Shown: positions 9,037-14,977 of the stretch, in pieces
How the letters are laid out: each line of letters opens with the position of its first letter
Numbering within the stretch: position 1 is the stretch's first letter
Origin: an uncultured Gammaproteobacteria bacterium
Lineage (GTDB): Bacteria; Pseudomonadota; Gammaproteobacteria; UBA9214
Reading direction: 5' to 3'
DNA: 16,571 nt
NCBI GenBank assembly: GCA_905480065.1
Contig: CAJQOV010000207.1
Span: 1-16,571 of the forward strand
Position numbers and translations under genes: made by a program
The notes under the pieces: model-generated
The model's input: the letters and a program-made list of their open reading frames with translations, nothing else
What the model was told of the DNA's origin: nothing
Database searches by the model: none

Positions 9037-10349
9037 ACCGACATTGCTTCCTGTTCTTCGCTGTACAGGTGCTGGCCGAGCATGCTCGGTGTCACCAGTA
9101 CCACGCCTTCTTCGGTGACGTGGAAACGCTGCCTGTCCTGCTCCGGGTCCTCGCCGATCACCGTGTCATCCTGTATGACACAGGCCTTGTCGATAATTGC
9201 GCGGGTGATGCGACAGTTTTTCCCGATATGCACCTTGGGCAATATCACGCTGTCCCTGATAACAGAACCGCGCTCGATCTGCGTGGCGAAAAATATCACC
9301 GACCGTTTCACCGTTGCGCCGGAAAGAATGCAGCCCCCGGAGACCAGTGAATCTATGGCCTGGCCACGGGCACTGTCGTCGTCGAAAATAAACTTGGCCG
9401 GTGGGTGCTGGGTCTGGTAGGTCCAGATCGGCCAGGTGCGCGAGTACAGGTTCAGTTCGGGTTCGACGTCGCACAGCTCGATATTGGCCCGGTAATAGGA
9501 GTCCACGCTGCCCACGTCCCGCCAGTAGGCCGGTGAACCGTCCTTCTTCACGAATGGATAGGCATACACGGCAGAGTGGGGGATGCTCGAAGGCACGATA
9601 TTCTTGCCGAAGTCATGTGATGAATCGGGATTTTCCGCGTCGGCAATCAGGCTGGCATACAGGTAGGCCGTGGTGAAGATATAAATGCCCATCGAGGCCA
9701 GTGATTTGTCAGGCTTGTCGGGCAAGGGTGCAGGATCAGACGGTTTTTCGCTGAAATCGGTAATCCTGAATTTCTCATCGATCGCCATCACCCCGAATTC
9801 GGTCGCATCCTTGCGTGGTACCTCGATGCACCCCACGGTGAGATCGGCGCCGGAAATTACATGCTCGTAGAGCATTTTTGAATAATCCATGGTGTAGACA
9901 TGGTCGCCACCGAGCACGATTACATTGTCGGGTGCATGACGCCGAATGATATCGATGTTCTGGTACAGCGCATCCGCAGTGCCACGATACCACTCGGCGG
10001 CTATGCGCTGTTGTGCAGGAATGATTTCCACGAACTCGCCGATTTCAGCGCGCATGAATCCCCAGGCGCGCTGCAAGTGACGGATCAGTGAATGTGACTT
10101 GTACTGGGTAAGTACGCTGATGCGGCGCAGGCCGGAATTCACACAGTTCGACAATGCGAAATCGATGATGCGGTATTTCCCGCCAATCGGTACCGCCGGT
10201 TTGGCGCGCCAGCGGGTCAGGCCCATCAGCCGGGAGCCGGCGCCGCCGGCAAGTACCACCACCAGCGTTCTGCGGGTAATTTCAGAGCCGACGTTCGAGT
10301 CGGTGTAGTAGCGATAATTCTTTGCCTGTTGCTGGTAGTTGATGCTCAT
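9033..10349 (-). CDS. glgC: Glucose-1-phosphate adenylyltransferase (ADP-glucose pyrophosphorylase)
   Basis: Makes ADP-glucose from glucose-1-phosphate and ATP, the committed and allosterically controlled step of bacterial glycogen synthesis. 438 residues (E. coli 431). Visible: nucleotide-binding loop LAGGAGSRL (33-41), RAKPAVPIGG (48-57), RIIDFALSNC (60-69), catalytic-type GGDHVY with D149 (E. coli D142), FSEKP with K202 (E. coli K195, glucose-1-phosphate contact), SLASMGIY, SSHDFGK, YWRDVG (275-280), then a C-terminal left-handed beta-helix (SLVSGGC onward) ending in RFHVTEEGVVLVT. The start is supported by a GGAGA ribosome site at 10357-10361, 7 bases upstream. The ATG overlaps the stop of a possible 35-codon leader ORF (ATGA). 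The stop overlaps the GH57 start. The position of E. coli activator-site K39 is tryptophan here (W47) and that of R29 is alanine (A37), so regulation may differ from the fructose-1,6-bisphosphate type. Confidence 0.97.
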   Translation of the reverse strand: MSINYQQQAKNYRYYTDSNVGSEITRRTLVVVLAGGAGSRLMGLTRWRAKPAVPIGGKYRIIDFALSNCVNSGLRRISVLTQYKSHSLIRHLQRAWGFMRAEIGEFVEIIPAQQRIAAEWYRGTADALYQNIDIIRRHAPDNVIVLGGDHVYTMDYSKMLYEHVISGADLTVGCIEVPRKDATEFGVMAIDEKFRITDFSEKPSDPAPLPDKPDKSLASMGIYIFTTAYLYASLIADAENPDSSHDFGKNIVPSSIPHSAVYAYPFVKKDGSPAYWRDVGSVDSYYRANIELCDVEPELNLYSRTWPIWTYQTQHPPAKFIFDDDSARGQAIDSLVSGGCILSGATVKRSVIFFATQIERGSVIRDSVILPKVHIGKNCRITRAIIDKACVIQDDTVIGEDPEQDRQRFHVTEEGVVLVTPSMLGQHLYSEEQEAMSV

Positions 10350-10453
10350 GACGTAGTCTCCGGTACCATGCCGACGTATGACAGTACGTCGCTGATGCGG
10401 GCGCGTTCAGTGCTGACAATATTCACCGTAATGTTCTCCAACAGGGTATGCAT
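10346..10453 (-). CDS. Possible small leader ORF of the glg operon (35 codons)
   Basis: A short frame read from the minus strand: ATG at 10451-10453, stop TGA overlapping the glgC ATG as ATGA. The product starts MHTLLENITVNIVSTERARI and ends GMVPETTS; I do not recognise it. Support: a GAGGG ribosome site about 5 bases before the ATG, GC-rich third positions (about 24 of 35 codons), and the same 4-bp overlap used at other junctions in this operon. Against: very short, no known homologue that I can name, and glgC has its own good ribosome site. It could be a regulatory or coupling leader peptide, a small protein, or chance. It contains no run of one amino acid that would suggest classical attenuation. 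Confidence 0.4.
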   Translation of the reverse strand: MHTLLENITVNIVSTERARISDVLSYVGMVPETTS

Positions 10454-10940
10454 TCTGCCCTCAGGTACACTGCATTATTGGGATCCGCCGGCTTGACCCA
10501 GCTGGCCAGCGCACAACCGCGTAGCATTGTCGTCTACCACGCCAGGCAATGCCAGTGACTGCACAGCAAAACCTTCAATCCTGCTGGATTGCATGTGCCG
10601 GCATTGACGGCCCGGCAAGACTCAAGCTGCCGCCGGCCGGCCGCTATCCCGGGCCCCGGGGGTGCCGGACAAGCGCTATTCGGCGCCGCTGAATCTGCGC
10701 CAAATCCCCGCCAGGCACGGCGGCGCCGGGATGGGCAGTGAGTGGCTCGAGCCCAGGCGAGGTCGGTGAGGGCGGTTGCTGCCTGCTACGGCTGGCAACG
10801 CCCGAGATGCGTAGGGTATGCTCCGGGTACGCAGCCCCAGGGGGTGACGGCCGTTGCTGCACATGGAACCGGCAGGGTGCCCATGCCCGGTTTTAGGCAG
10901 CCGATGTTCCCCTCCCGCAACAATGAAACTGGCAAATTCC
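10454..10940. other. Divergent intergenic region between the glg operon and pgi
   Basis: About 490 bp separating the leftward glg operon from rightward pgi, so promoters for both should lie here. I see no convincing sigma-70 boxes on either strand. A very GC-rich stretch with short palindromic runs (GGCCGGCC, CCCGGGCCCCGGG) lies at about 10630-10663. On the plus strand, an ATG at 10448-10450 opens a 36-codon frame (to 10558) with a signal-peptide-like start but weak support. Long arginine/proline-rich frames on the minus strand (10644-10942) look like non-coding GC-rich artefacts. No operator or riboswitch was recognised. Confidence 0.5.
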
Positions 10941-12590
10941 ATGACCGAACTGACCCGGACCGCCGCCTGGCAAGCCCTTCAAGATCACCGTGCCGAGTGC
11001 GGTGAACTGCACATGCGCGACCTGTTTCGCGACGATCCGCAGCGCTTCGAGCGCTTCAGCGCACGTTTCGATGGCCTGCTGCTGGATTACTCCAAGAACC
11101 GCATCAGCAGCGAAACCCTGCGGCTGTTGCTGGATCTGGCCCGCGAGCGTCAGCTGGATGACTGGATACGCCGCATGTTCAGCGGTGCGTCTGTTAACAG
11201 CACCGAACACCGGGCCGTGCTGCACGTGGCATTGCGTAACCGTAGCAACCGGCCAATCCTGGTCGATGGCCAGGACGTGATGCCAGGTGTGAATACGGTG
11301 CTGGAGCAGATGCGCGCATTCGTCAGCCGGGTGCGTGACGGGCAATGGCGCGGATACACCGGCAAGCCCATTACCGACGTGGTCAATATCGGCATCGGTG
11401 GCTCCGATCTCGGGCCGGCCATGGTCTGCGAGGCATTGCAGGCGTTTGCCGGTGAGCGGATCAATGTGCACTTCGTCTCCAACGTCGATGGCACCGACAT
11501 TGCCGAGACCCTGGCCAGGGTGGAGCGCGCTAGCGTGCTGTTCGTGATCGCGTCCAAGACCTTTACCACCCAGGAGACCATGACCAACGCAGCCACGGCC
11601 CGCCGCTGGTTCCTCGAATCGGCCGCCACTGAAGCTGATATCGCCAGGCACTTTGTCGCAGTTTCCACCAATCACCAGGCGGTTGCCGGGTTCGGTATCG
11701 ATACCGCCAACATGTTCGAGTTCTGGGACTGGGTCGGCGGACGCTATTCACTGTGGTCGGCAATCGGGCTGCCCATTGCACTGTACCTCGGCATGGACCG
11801 CTTCGAGCAGTTACTGGAGGGTGCGCACGCGCTGGATGAGCATTTCCGTGCCACCCCGTATGAAAACAACCTGCCAGTGCTGCTGGCCGTGCTGGGCGTG
11901 TGGTATGTGAACTTCTTCGACGCCTGTTCGCAGGCGATTCTGCCTTATGACCAGTACCTGGCACGCTTCCCGGCCTATTTGCAGCAGGGCGATATGGAGT
12001 CGAACGGCAAACGGGTTACCCGCGCAGGCGAGGTGGTGGATTACAGTACCGGTCCGGTTATCTGGGGCGAACCCGGCACCAACGGCCAGCACGCCTTCTA
12101 TCAGCTGATCCACCAGGGCACGCGCCTGGTGCCCTGCGATTTCCTTGCGCCAATGCGCAGCCAGAACCCGCTTGGCCAGCATCATGACATCCTGATTGCC
12201 AACTGTTTCGCGCAGACCGAGGCGCTGATGCGCGGCAAGACCGCGGCCGAGGTGCGGCAGGAACTGGAAAGTGAAGGACTGTCCGGGGAGGAGATCGCAG
12301 CGCTGCTGCCACACAAGGTGTTTCCCGGTAACCGTCCCACCAATACGCTGCTGTTTGACGAGCTCGATCCGCGTACGCTGGGCATGCTGATCGCACTGTA
12401 TGAACACAAGATCTTCGTGCAGGGCGTGATCTGGGGAATTAATTCCTTCGACCAGTGGGGGGTGGAACTGGGCAAGCAACTGGCCAAGGCGATCCTGCCG
12501 GAATTACGCGGTAATACTCCGCCAGCCGGCCATGACGCCTCTACCCAGGGGTTGATCGGACATTACCGCGCGCGGCAACGCCAGTCCTGA
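10941..12590 (+). CDS. pgi: Glucose-6-phosphate isomerase
   Basis: Interconverts glucose-6-phosphate and fructose-6-phosphate in the cytoplasm, connecting glycolysis/gluconeogenesis with the glycogen pathway encoded next door. The ATG at 10941 gives 549 residues, the same length as E. coli Pgi, and an opening (MTELTRTAAWQALQDH) that lines up with the E. coli TAAWQALQKH start. An ATG at 10923 (+6 residues) and a TTG at 10854 (+29) are less likely; none has a clear ribosome site. Motifs: IGIGGSDLGP (150-159), SKTFTTQET (205-213), MESNGK with catalytic-type E354 (352-357), GEPGTNGQHAFYQLIHQG (376-393, with H384), and NSFDQWGVELGK (501-512, K512 aligning with the substrate-binding lysine of the family). 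It is intact and ends HYRARQRQS. It is transcribed divergently from the glg operon and converges on the cold-shock gene. Confidence 0.97.
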   Translation: MTELTRTAAWQALQDHRAECGELHMRDLFRDDPQRFERFSARFDGLLLDYSKNRISSETLRLLLDLARERQLDDWIRRMFSGASVNSTEHRAVLHVALRNRSNRPILVDGQDVMPGVNTVLEQMRAFVSRVRDGQWRGYTGKPITDVVNIGIGGSDLGPAMVCEALQAFAGERINVHFVSNVDGTDIAETLARVERASVLFVIASKTFTTQETMTNAATARRWFLESAATEADIARHFVAVSTNHQAVAGFGIDTANMFEFWDWVGGRYSLWSAIGLPIALYLGMDRFEQLLEGAHALDEHFRATPYENNLPVLLAVLGVWYVNFFDACSQAILPYDQYLARFPAYLQQGDMESNGKRVTRAGEVVDYSTGPVIWGEPGTNGQHAFYQLIHQGTRLVPCDFLAPMRSQNPLGQHHDILIANCFAQTEALMRGKTAAEVRQELESEGLSGEEIAALLPHKVFPGNRPTNTLLFDELDPRTLGMLIALYEHKIFVQGVIWGINSFDQWGVELGKQLAKAILPELRGNTPPAGHDASTQGLIGHYRARQRQS

Positions 12591-12714
12591 GCTGTGGCGA
12601 GTTCTGCGTGACCCGGACAGAGCCGTTCCCTGGCGCTGCTGCGTACGGTGAAGTTGGGCCAAATCGGATATTCAGGAACATCACACATCAGCAATGATCA
12701 AAGTGGCGAGAGAG

Positions 12715-12748
12715 TTGCGACAGCGTAAAAACATTACGCTGTTCGCAA
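12715..12748. terminator. Hairpin between convergent pgi and cold-shock gene, possible terminator
   Basis: Left arm TTGCGACAGCGTAA (12715-12728) pairs with TTACGCTGTTCGCAA (12734-12748) around a 5-base loop with one bulged base. No clean T-tract follows on either strand, so it is not a canonical intrinsic terminator. Its place between convergent genes suggests a transcription-ending or 3'-stabilising role. Confidence 0.4.
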
Positions 12749-12799
12749 CCCGCCGGATTTGCCTTGCTAAGTGTTGGTTCCTGACAGAGCGAAATTAAA

Positions 12800-13006
12800 T
12801 CAGACAGGTACAACCTTGTTTGCACACGGCCCTTTCTGGCCCTGGCCAACTTCAAATTCGACTGCCTGCCCATCCTTGAGTGTGGCAAAACCGCCCGAAC
12901 TCTGGATTTCAGAATGATGAACGAACAGGTCTTTTCCTCCATCTTCCGGAGTAATGAAGCCAAATCCTTTGTCTGCATTGAACCACTTTACTGTACCTTT
13001 ACTCAT
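12800..13006 (-). CDS. Cold-shock protein (CspA family, single cold-shock domain)
   Basis: Small single-stranded nucleic-acid-binding protein, acting as an RNA chaperone in this family; paralogues may be cold-induced or constitutive. The 68 residues are the usual length. The five-stranded OB fold is evident: MSKGTVKWFNADKGFGFI opens it, with RNP1 KGFGFI (13-18) and RNP2 LFVHH (27-31), and the end GPCANKVVPV corresponds to the usual GPQAANV strand with a cysteine. Most of the aromatic RNA-contact residues are present (W8, F15, F17, F28, H30). A GAGGAA ribosome site lies about 9 bases upstream of the ATG. The gene is alone on its transcript or downstream of the small lysine-rich gene, 148 bp away on the same strand. 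Which csp paralogue it is cannot be decided. Confidence 0.96.
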   Translation of the reverse strand: MSKGTVKWFNADKGFGFITPEDGGKDLFVHHSEIQSSGGFATLKDGQAVEFEVGQGQKGPCANKVVPV

Positions 13007-13154
13007 AACTTTACATTCCTCTTCAAGACTGCGTGCTGGTTAGTGGATGTATTCTGCTTGTTTATAAAAATTATGGTGTTCACCAGTTTGAAACAGGCAA
13101 GCAATGATTTAACACATAACGTCAGAATCAATGTCGCCGTACCTGGTTGCTTTG
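13007..13154 (-). promoter_or_regulatory. AT-rich leader/promoter region of the cold-shock gene
   Basis: 148 bp upstream of the cold-shock gene, markedly AT-richer than the neighbouring genes, including CATAATTTTTATAAAC on the minus strand (about 13063-13078) as a possible -10 region. Many csp genes have long structured 5' leaders that respond to temperature; the size would allow one, but I cannot identify a cold box or defined structure. Confidence 0.3.
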
Positions 13155-13322
13155 TTATTTATCGTCAGTTGTTGACGCTTTATCTTCACTGGCTGAGGCC
13201 GGCTGAACGTCTTGGGGTTGATTTTCGTCTGCTCCGGATTTTTGCGAGAGCTTTTCTTCCTTCTTTTTCTTCTTGGCAAGTTCTTTCTGGCGCTTCGCAA
13301 AAGCGTAATTTGGTTTAGCCAT
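13155..13322 (-). CDS. Small conserved lysine-rich protein (55 residues)
   Basis: I found this frame by reading the minus strand; it is only 55 codons (ATG at 13320-13322, TAA at 13155-13157). The product starts MAKPNYAFAKRQKELAKKK, is strongly basic in the first half (KKKKKEEK, 17-24) and acidic and polar in the second half (SGADENQPQDVQPASASEDK), and is probably largely disordered. Proteins starting M-x-KPNYAFAKRQ+ELAKK are, as I recall, common uncharacterised short proteins in proteobacteria, so this is likely a real gene; function unknown, and nucleic-acid or ribosome association is only a guess from charge. An AAGAGA ribosome-like site precedes the ATG. A longer overlapping frame on the same strand (13109-13630) passes through repeat DNA and is not credible. 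Confidence 0.75.
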   Translation of the reverse strand: MAKPNYAFAKRQKELAKKKKKEEKLSQKSGADENQPQDVQPASASEDKASTTDDK

Positions 13323-13418
13323 TCGAATTCTCTTGAACTATTGGATAAGCGGCTAGAGTACCGGATTTCTCGGTCAATTGCGCTCTTCATCTCGCCTAAG
13401 GCAACTCTGATCAAGGCC

Positions 13419-13496
13419 GTCATACCCGCGCAGGCGGGAATCCAGCCTGTGTGCCTTATCAACCAGTTACTGGATCCCCGCCTGCACGGGAATGAC
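13419..13496. repeat. Dispersed proteobacterial inverted repeat (REP/MITE-like)
   Basis: Two 27-base arms, 13419-13445 and 13470-13496, are inverted copies with about 24 of 27 matches, starting GTCATACCCGCGCAGGCGGG and ending CCGCCTGCACGGGAATGAC, around a 24-base spacer. The left arm itself contains the small hairpin CCCGCGCAGGCGGG. Translated, the arms give the familiar IPAQAGIQ / WIPACAGMT peptides that mark this class of intergenic repeat in many proteobacteria. It would fold into a long cruciform or hairpin. Only one copy lies in this window. Confidence 0.8.
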
Positions 13497-13504
13497 TTAC
13501 AGGA

Positions 13505-13526
13505 GGGAAATGGGAGGGAAATGGGG
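13505..13526 (+). other. G-quadruplex-type motif
   Basis: Four runs of at least three G on the plus strand: 13505-13507, 13512-13514, 13516-13518 and 13523-13526, with loops AAAT, A and AAAT. This meets the standard G3+N1-7 pattern. It arises from a tandem 11-base repeat (GGGAAATGGGA) and merges into the left arm of the adjacent palindrome. On the minus strand it is a C-rich stretch that would be read in transcripts of the GST-like gene running downstream. Confidence 0.7.
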
Positions 13527-13599
13527 TCGGTGTCAATTACGGCTTTGTGGCTGTTGTTCGTCACTTGCCCCGCTTCGTAAATCGACACCGACCCCATTT
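13519..13599. repeat. Long palindrome with 16-bp perfect arms
   Basis: Left arm AAATGGGGTCGGTGTC (13519-13534) and right arm GACACCGACCCCATTT (13584-13599) are perfect inverted copies; pairing continues imperfectly inwards (AATTAC against GTAAATC) around a 36-base loop. On the plus strand five T residues follow the stem. It shares the core GGGGTC(A/G)G with the palindromes at 14379 and 14621. This type resembles repeats seen next to IS200/REP-associated tyrosine transposases, from memory; no transposase is present. Confidence 0.75.
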
Positions 13600-13684
13600 T
13601 TCCCAAGGCCTCGTTGAACAGCGACTGCAAAAAACAGGAGCCGGAGGGATTGTTGCTTTTCCGCTACGGCACCTTATCAGGATT

Positions 13685-14332
13685 TCAACCACCAGCTGTT
13701 TCAGTCAGACGTGCCTCGCGCACCGCAGTAATATTCCTGCGCCAGTCCACCACATTTTTGAAACCATCTGTCAGGTTCTTCGGAATCCCGTCGAGAATAC
13801 CCATGGTCAGCCAGTCGATGATCCAGTACAGCTTGAGATCGGCAATAGTCAGATGATTTCCCACAATAAATCCGGTACCGCCGTTCGCGACCAACAAGCG
13901 TTCGAGGCAATCCATCCAGAAAGGCAAGGTCTCTTCCGCCAGTACCTTGCGCATGGCCATTTTCCTTTCCGTGTCCGGTTCGTGAAGACTGGGCCCCAGT
14001 AAACCATTGATGTCCTCGCCCACGCCAAGCGCCTCATCCACTTTCAGCGCTTGCAGCAGATCATCCACTGGATAAAGACCGGCCAGCCGTCCGGCAAAAC
14101 GCAATATCGCATTGCTTTGCGCGACGCACTGCTTGCCAGCGCTGGTCTCGATCACCAGGACCGGTATGCCGCCAAAAGGAAACTCGCCGGTAGCGCGACA
14201 ATCGCGGAACTGGTCATAGCTCAGGTGCTCATCGACGAAGTCAATGTGACCGATTTGCAGGGTGTCACGGATCGCTTGGGCACGACCGGGGAATTCCAGG
14301 TAACGCAGTCGAAGGGAAGTGAATGTGTTCAT
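13685..14332 (-). CDS. Glutathione S-transferase family protein (sigma-like)
   Basis: 215 residues from the ATG at 14330-14332, preceded by an AAGGAA ribosome site 6 bases upstream. The frame runs open to 14518, but those extra 62 residues are encoded by repeat DNA and are rejected. Residues 6-85 form a thioredoxin-like GST N-domain: LRYLEFPGRAQAIRDTL with a candidate catalytic Y11, cis-proline P57 in FGGIPVL, and the glutathione-binding QSNAILR (72-78) followed by GLYP. Residues 95-210 form the all-helical C-domain, with the usual GNHLTIADLKLY (158-169) N-capping motif. The arrangement is closest to sigma/Nu-type GSTs with a tyrosine. Substrate unknown; glutathione conjugation or peroxide detoxification is typical of the family. 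It stands alone, embedded in repeats on both sides, so it may be an accessory gene. Confidence 0.88.
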   Translation of the reverse strand: MNTFTSLRLRYLEFPGRAQAIRDTLQIGHIDFVDEHLSYDQFRDCRATGEFPFGGIPVLVIETSAGKQCVAQSNAILRFAGRLAGLYPVDDLLQALKVDEALGVGEDINGLLGPSLHEPDTERKMAMRKVLAEETLPFWMDCLERLLVANGGTGFIVGNHLTIADLKLYWIIDWLTMGILDGIPKNLTDGFKNVVDWRRNITAVREARLTETAGG

Positions 14333-14378
14333 ACCGGGTTCCTTGGCGGGGAAGGTTAGTGAGGTAAAAGTCCAGGCC

Positions 14379-14403
14379 AAAACCGGGGTCAGACCCCGGT
14401 TTT
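14379..14403. repeat. Perfect 25-bp palindrome in the leader of the GST-like gene
   Basis: AAAACCGGGGTC (14379-14390), a central A, and GACCCCGGTTTT (14392-14403). It is a GC-rich stem ending in four T in both directions, so it has intrinsic-terminator shape on either strand. It lies 46 bp upstream of the GST-like start codon and shares the GGGGTCAG core with neighbouring palindromes. Confidence 0.8.
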
Positions 14404-14460
14404 CCCTAATAAATATAAGCGGAAATAAAGAAGAGTCCGACCCATTGCTGTCCCGCATAC

Positions 14461-14610
14461 TCCCTCTCCCTCCGGGACGACTGCATGGATGCAGGAGGTA
14501 TAGTAATGCATGGAGCAATTACCGAGAGGGTTGGGGAGAGGGGATCAAATCAAGCCAACTACCTGATTTTCTGTCCCCTCATCCTGTCCTTCTCCCGGAG
14601 GGAGAAGGGA
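14461..14610. repeat. MITE-like element with inverted ends (about 150 bp)
   Basis: The ends TCCCTCTCCCTCCGGGA (14461-14477) and TCCCGGAGGGAGAAGGGA (14593-14610) are inverted copies differing by one inserted base. The interior has GGATGCAGGAGGTATAG and GAGAGGGTTGGGGAGAGGGG, wording I associate with dispersed intergenic repeats in proteobacteria. It is bracketed by direct repeats GAAATAAAGAAG at 14422-14433 and 14622-14633, exactly 200 bp apart, suggesting insertion into, or duplication around, an older repeat. Confidence 0.6.
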
Positions 14611-14620
14611 CGTAATGTTT

Positions 14621-14690
14621 AGAAATAAAGAAGTGTCGGAGCACATTTAACGCTTATATTAGGAATATATGTGCTCTGACACCATTTCTT
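14621..14690. repeat. Imperfect inverted repeat with GTGTC(A/G)GAGCACAT core
   Basis: Left GTGTCGGAGCACAT (14633-14646) pairs with ATGTGCTCTGACAC (14669-14682), 13 of 14 matches. A-rich flanks on the left (AGAAATAAAGAA) and T-rich flanks on the right (CATTTCTT) extend the arms imperfectly to about 24 bases. The left flank repeats a sequence at 14421-14433. The spacer CGCTTATATTAGG resembles an inverted copy of CCTAATAAATATAAGCG at 14404-14420. Probably a decayed member of the same palindrome family. Confidence 0.65.
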
Positions 14691-14954
14691 TCTACTCACG
14701 CACCCGAGCGGCCGAGGCAATACGGGGCGGGAATACTCGGGAGAGGGTGCAATCTGAATGTCTGCTTACGAGCAGAAACCTGCCATACATTTCAATGATT
14801 GCACTATGTGTTGCTGTCTCAGCTAATAGGCGACTACGGCCACAAAGCGACATTCCCCGAGTTTGCGCGAAGGTCAGGAGTGCCGCAACTCCGGACATTC
14901 CCGCTCTGCTATCATGCATCGCTAACCGACCTGCTTCAGACATACAGCTCAATC

Positions 14955-14977
14955 AAAAACGGCCCCCGAAGGGGCCG
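14955..14977 (-). terminator. Intrinsic terminator of the DUF1566-domain gene
   Basis: On the minus strand: CGGCCCC, loop TTCG, GGGGCCG, then TTTTTG. A perfect 7-bp GC stem with the stable UUCG tetraloop and five T residues, about 70 bp after the stop codon at 15049. The plus strand has a weaker T-run (CTGTTTG), so it may act weakly in both directions. Confidence 0.9.

Larger units (their letters stand above)
13323..13684. other. Intergenic region filled with repeats
   Basis: About 360 bp between the small lysine-rich gene and the GST-like gene (both minus strand). It contains a dispersed inverted repeat, a G-quadruplex-type motif and a long palindrome (listed separately). Frames crossing it translate the repeat (GWIPACAGMT) and are not genes. 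No promoter for the small gene was identified. Confidence 0.6.

Noticed and set aside
10448..10558. 36-codon plus-strand frame with signal-peptide-like opening (MHSALRYTALLGSAGLTQLA)
   Set aside because: Shares the ATGCAT palindrome with the glgC leader ORF on the other strand, is weakly supported by its ribosome site, ends after the putative cleavage site, and has no recognised homologue. It could be chance.
10475..10620. Possible sigma-54 or sigma-70 promoter for the glg operon
   Set aside because: TGGTAG...TGCT has the wrong -24/-12 spacing, and the sigma-70 candidates (for example TTGCCT with TGCTAC) match too poorly to report.
10644..10942. Minus-strand frames upstream of pgi
   Set aside because: Arginine/proline/serine-rich readings of GC-rich intergenic DNA with no ribosome site or domain.
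13109..13630. 173-codon minus-strand frame
   Set aside because: It translates the dispersed repeat (GWIPACAGMT), a palindrome and an out-of-frame reading of the lysine-rich 55-codon gene.
14333..14518. 62-residue N-terminal extension of the GST-like protein
   Set aside because: Encoded by palindromes and the MITE-like element; the GST fold starts at the ATG at 14332, which has a good ribosome site.
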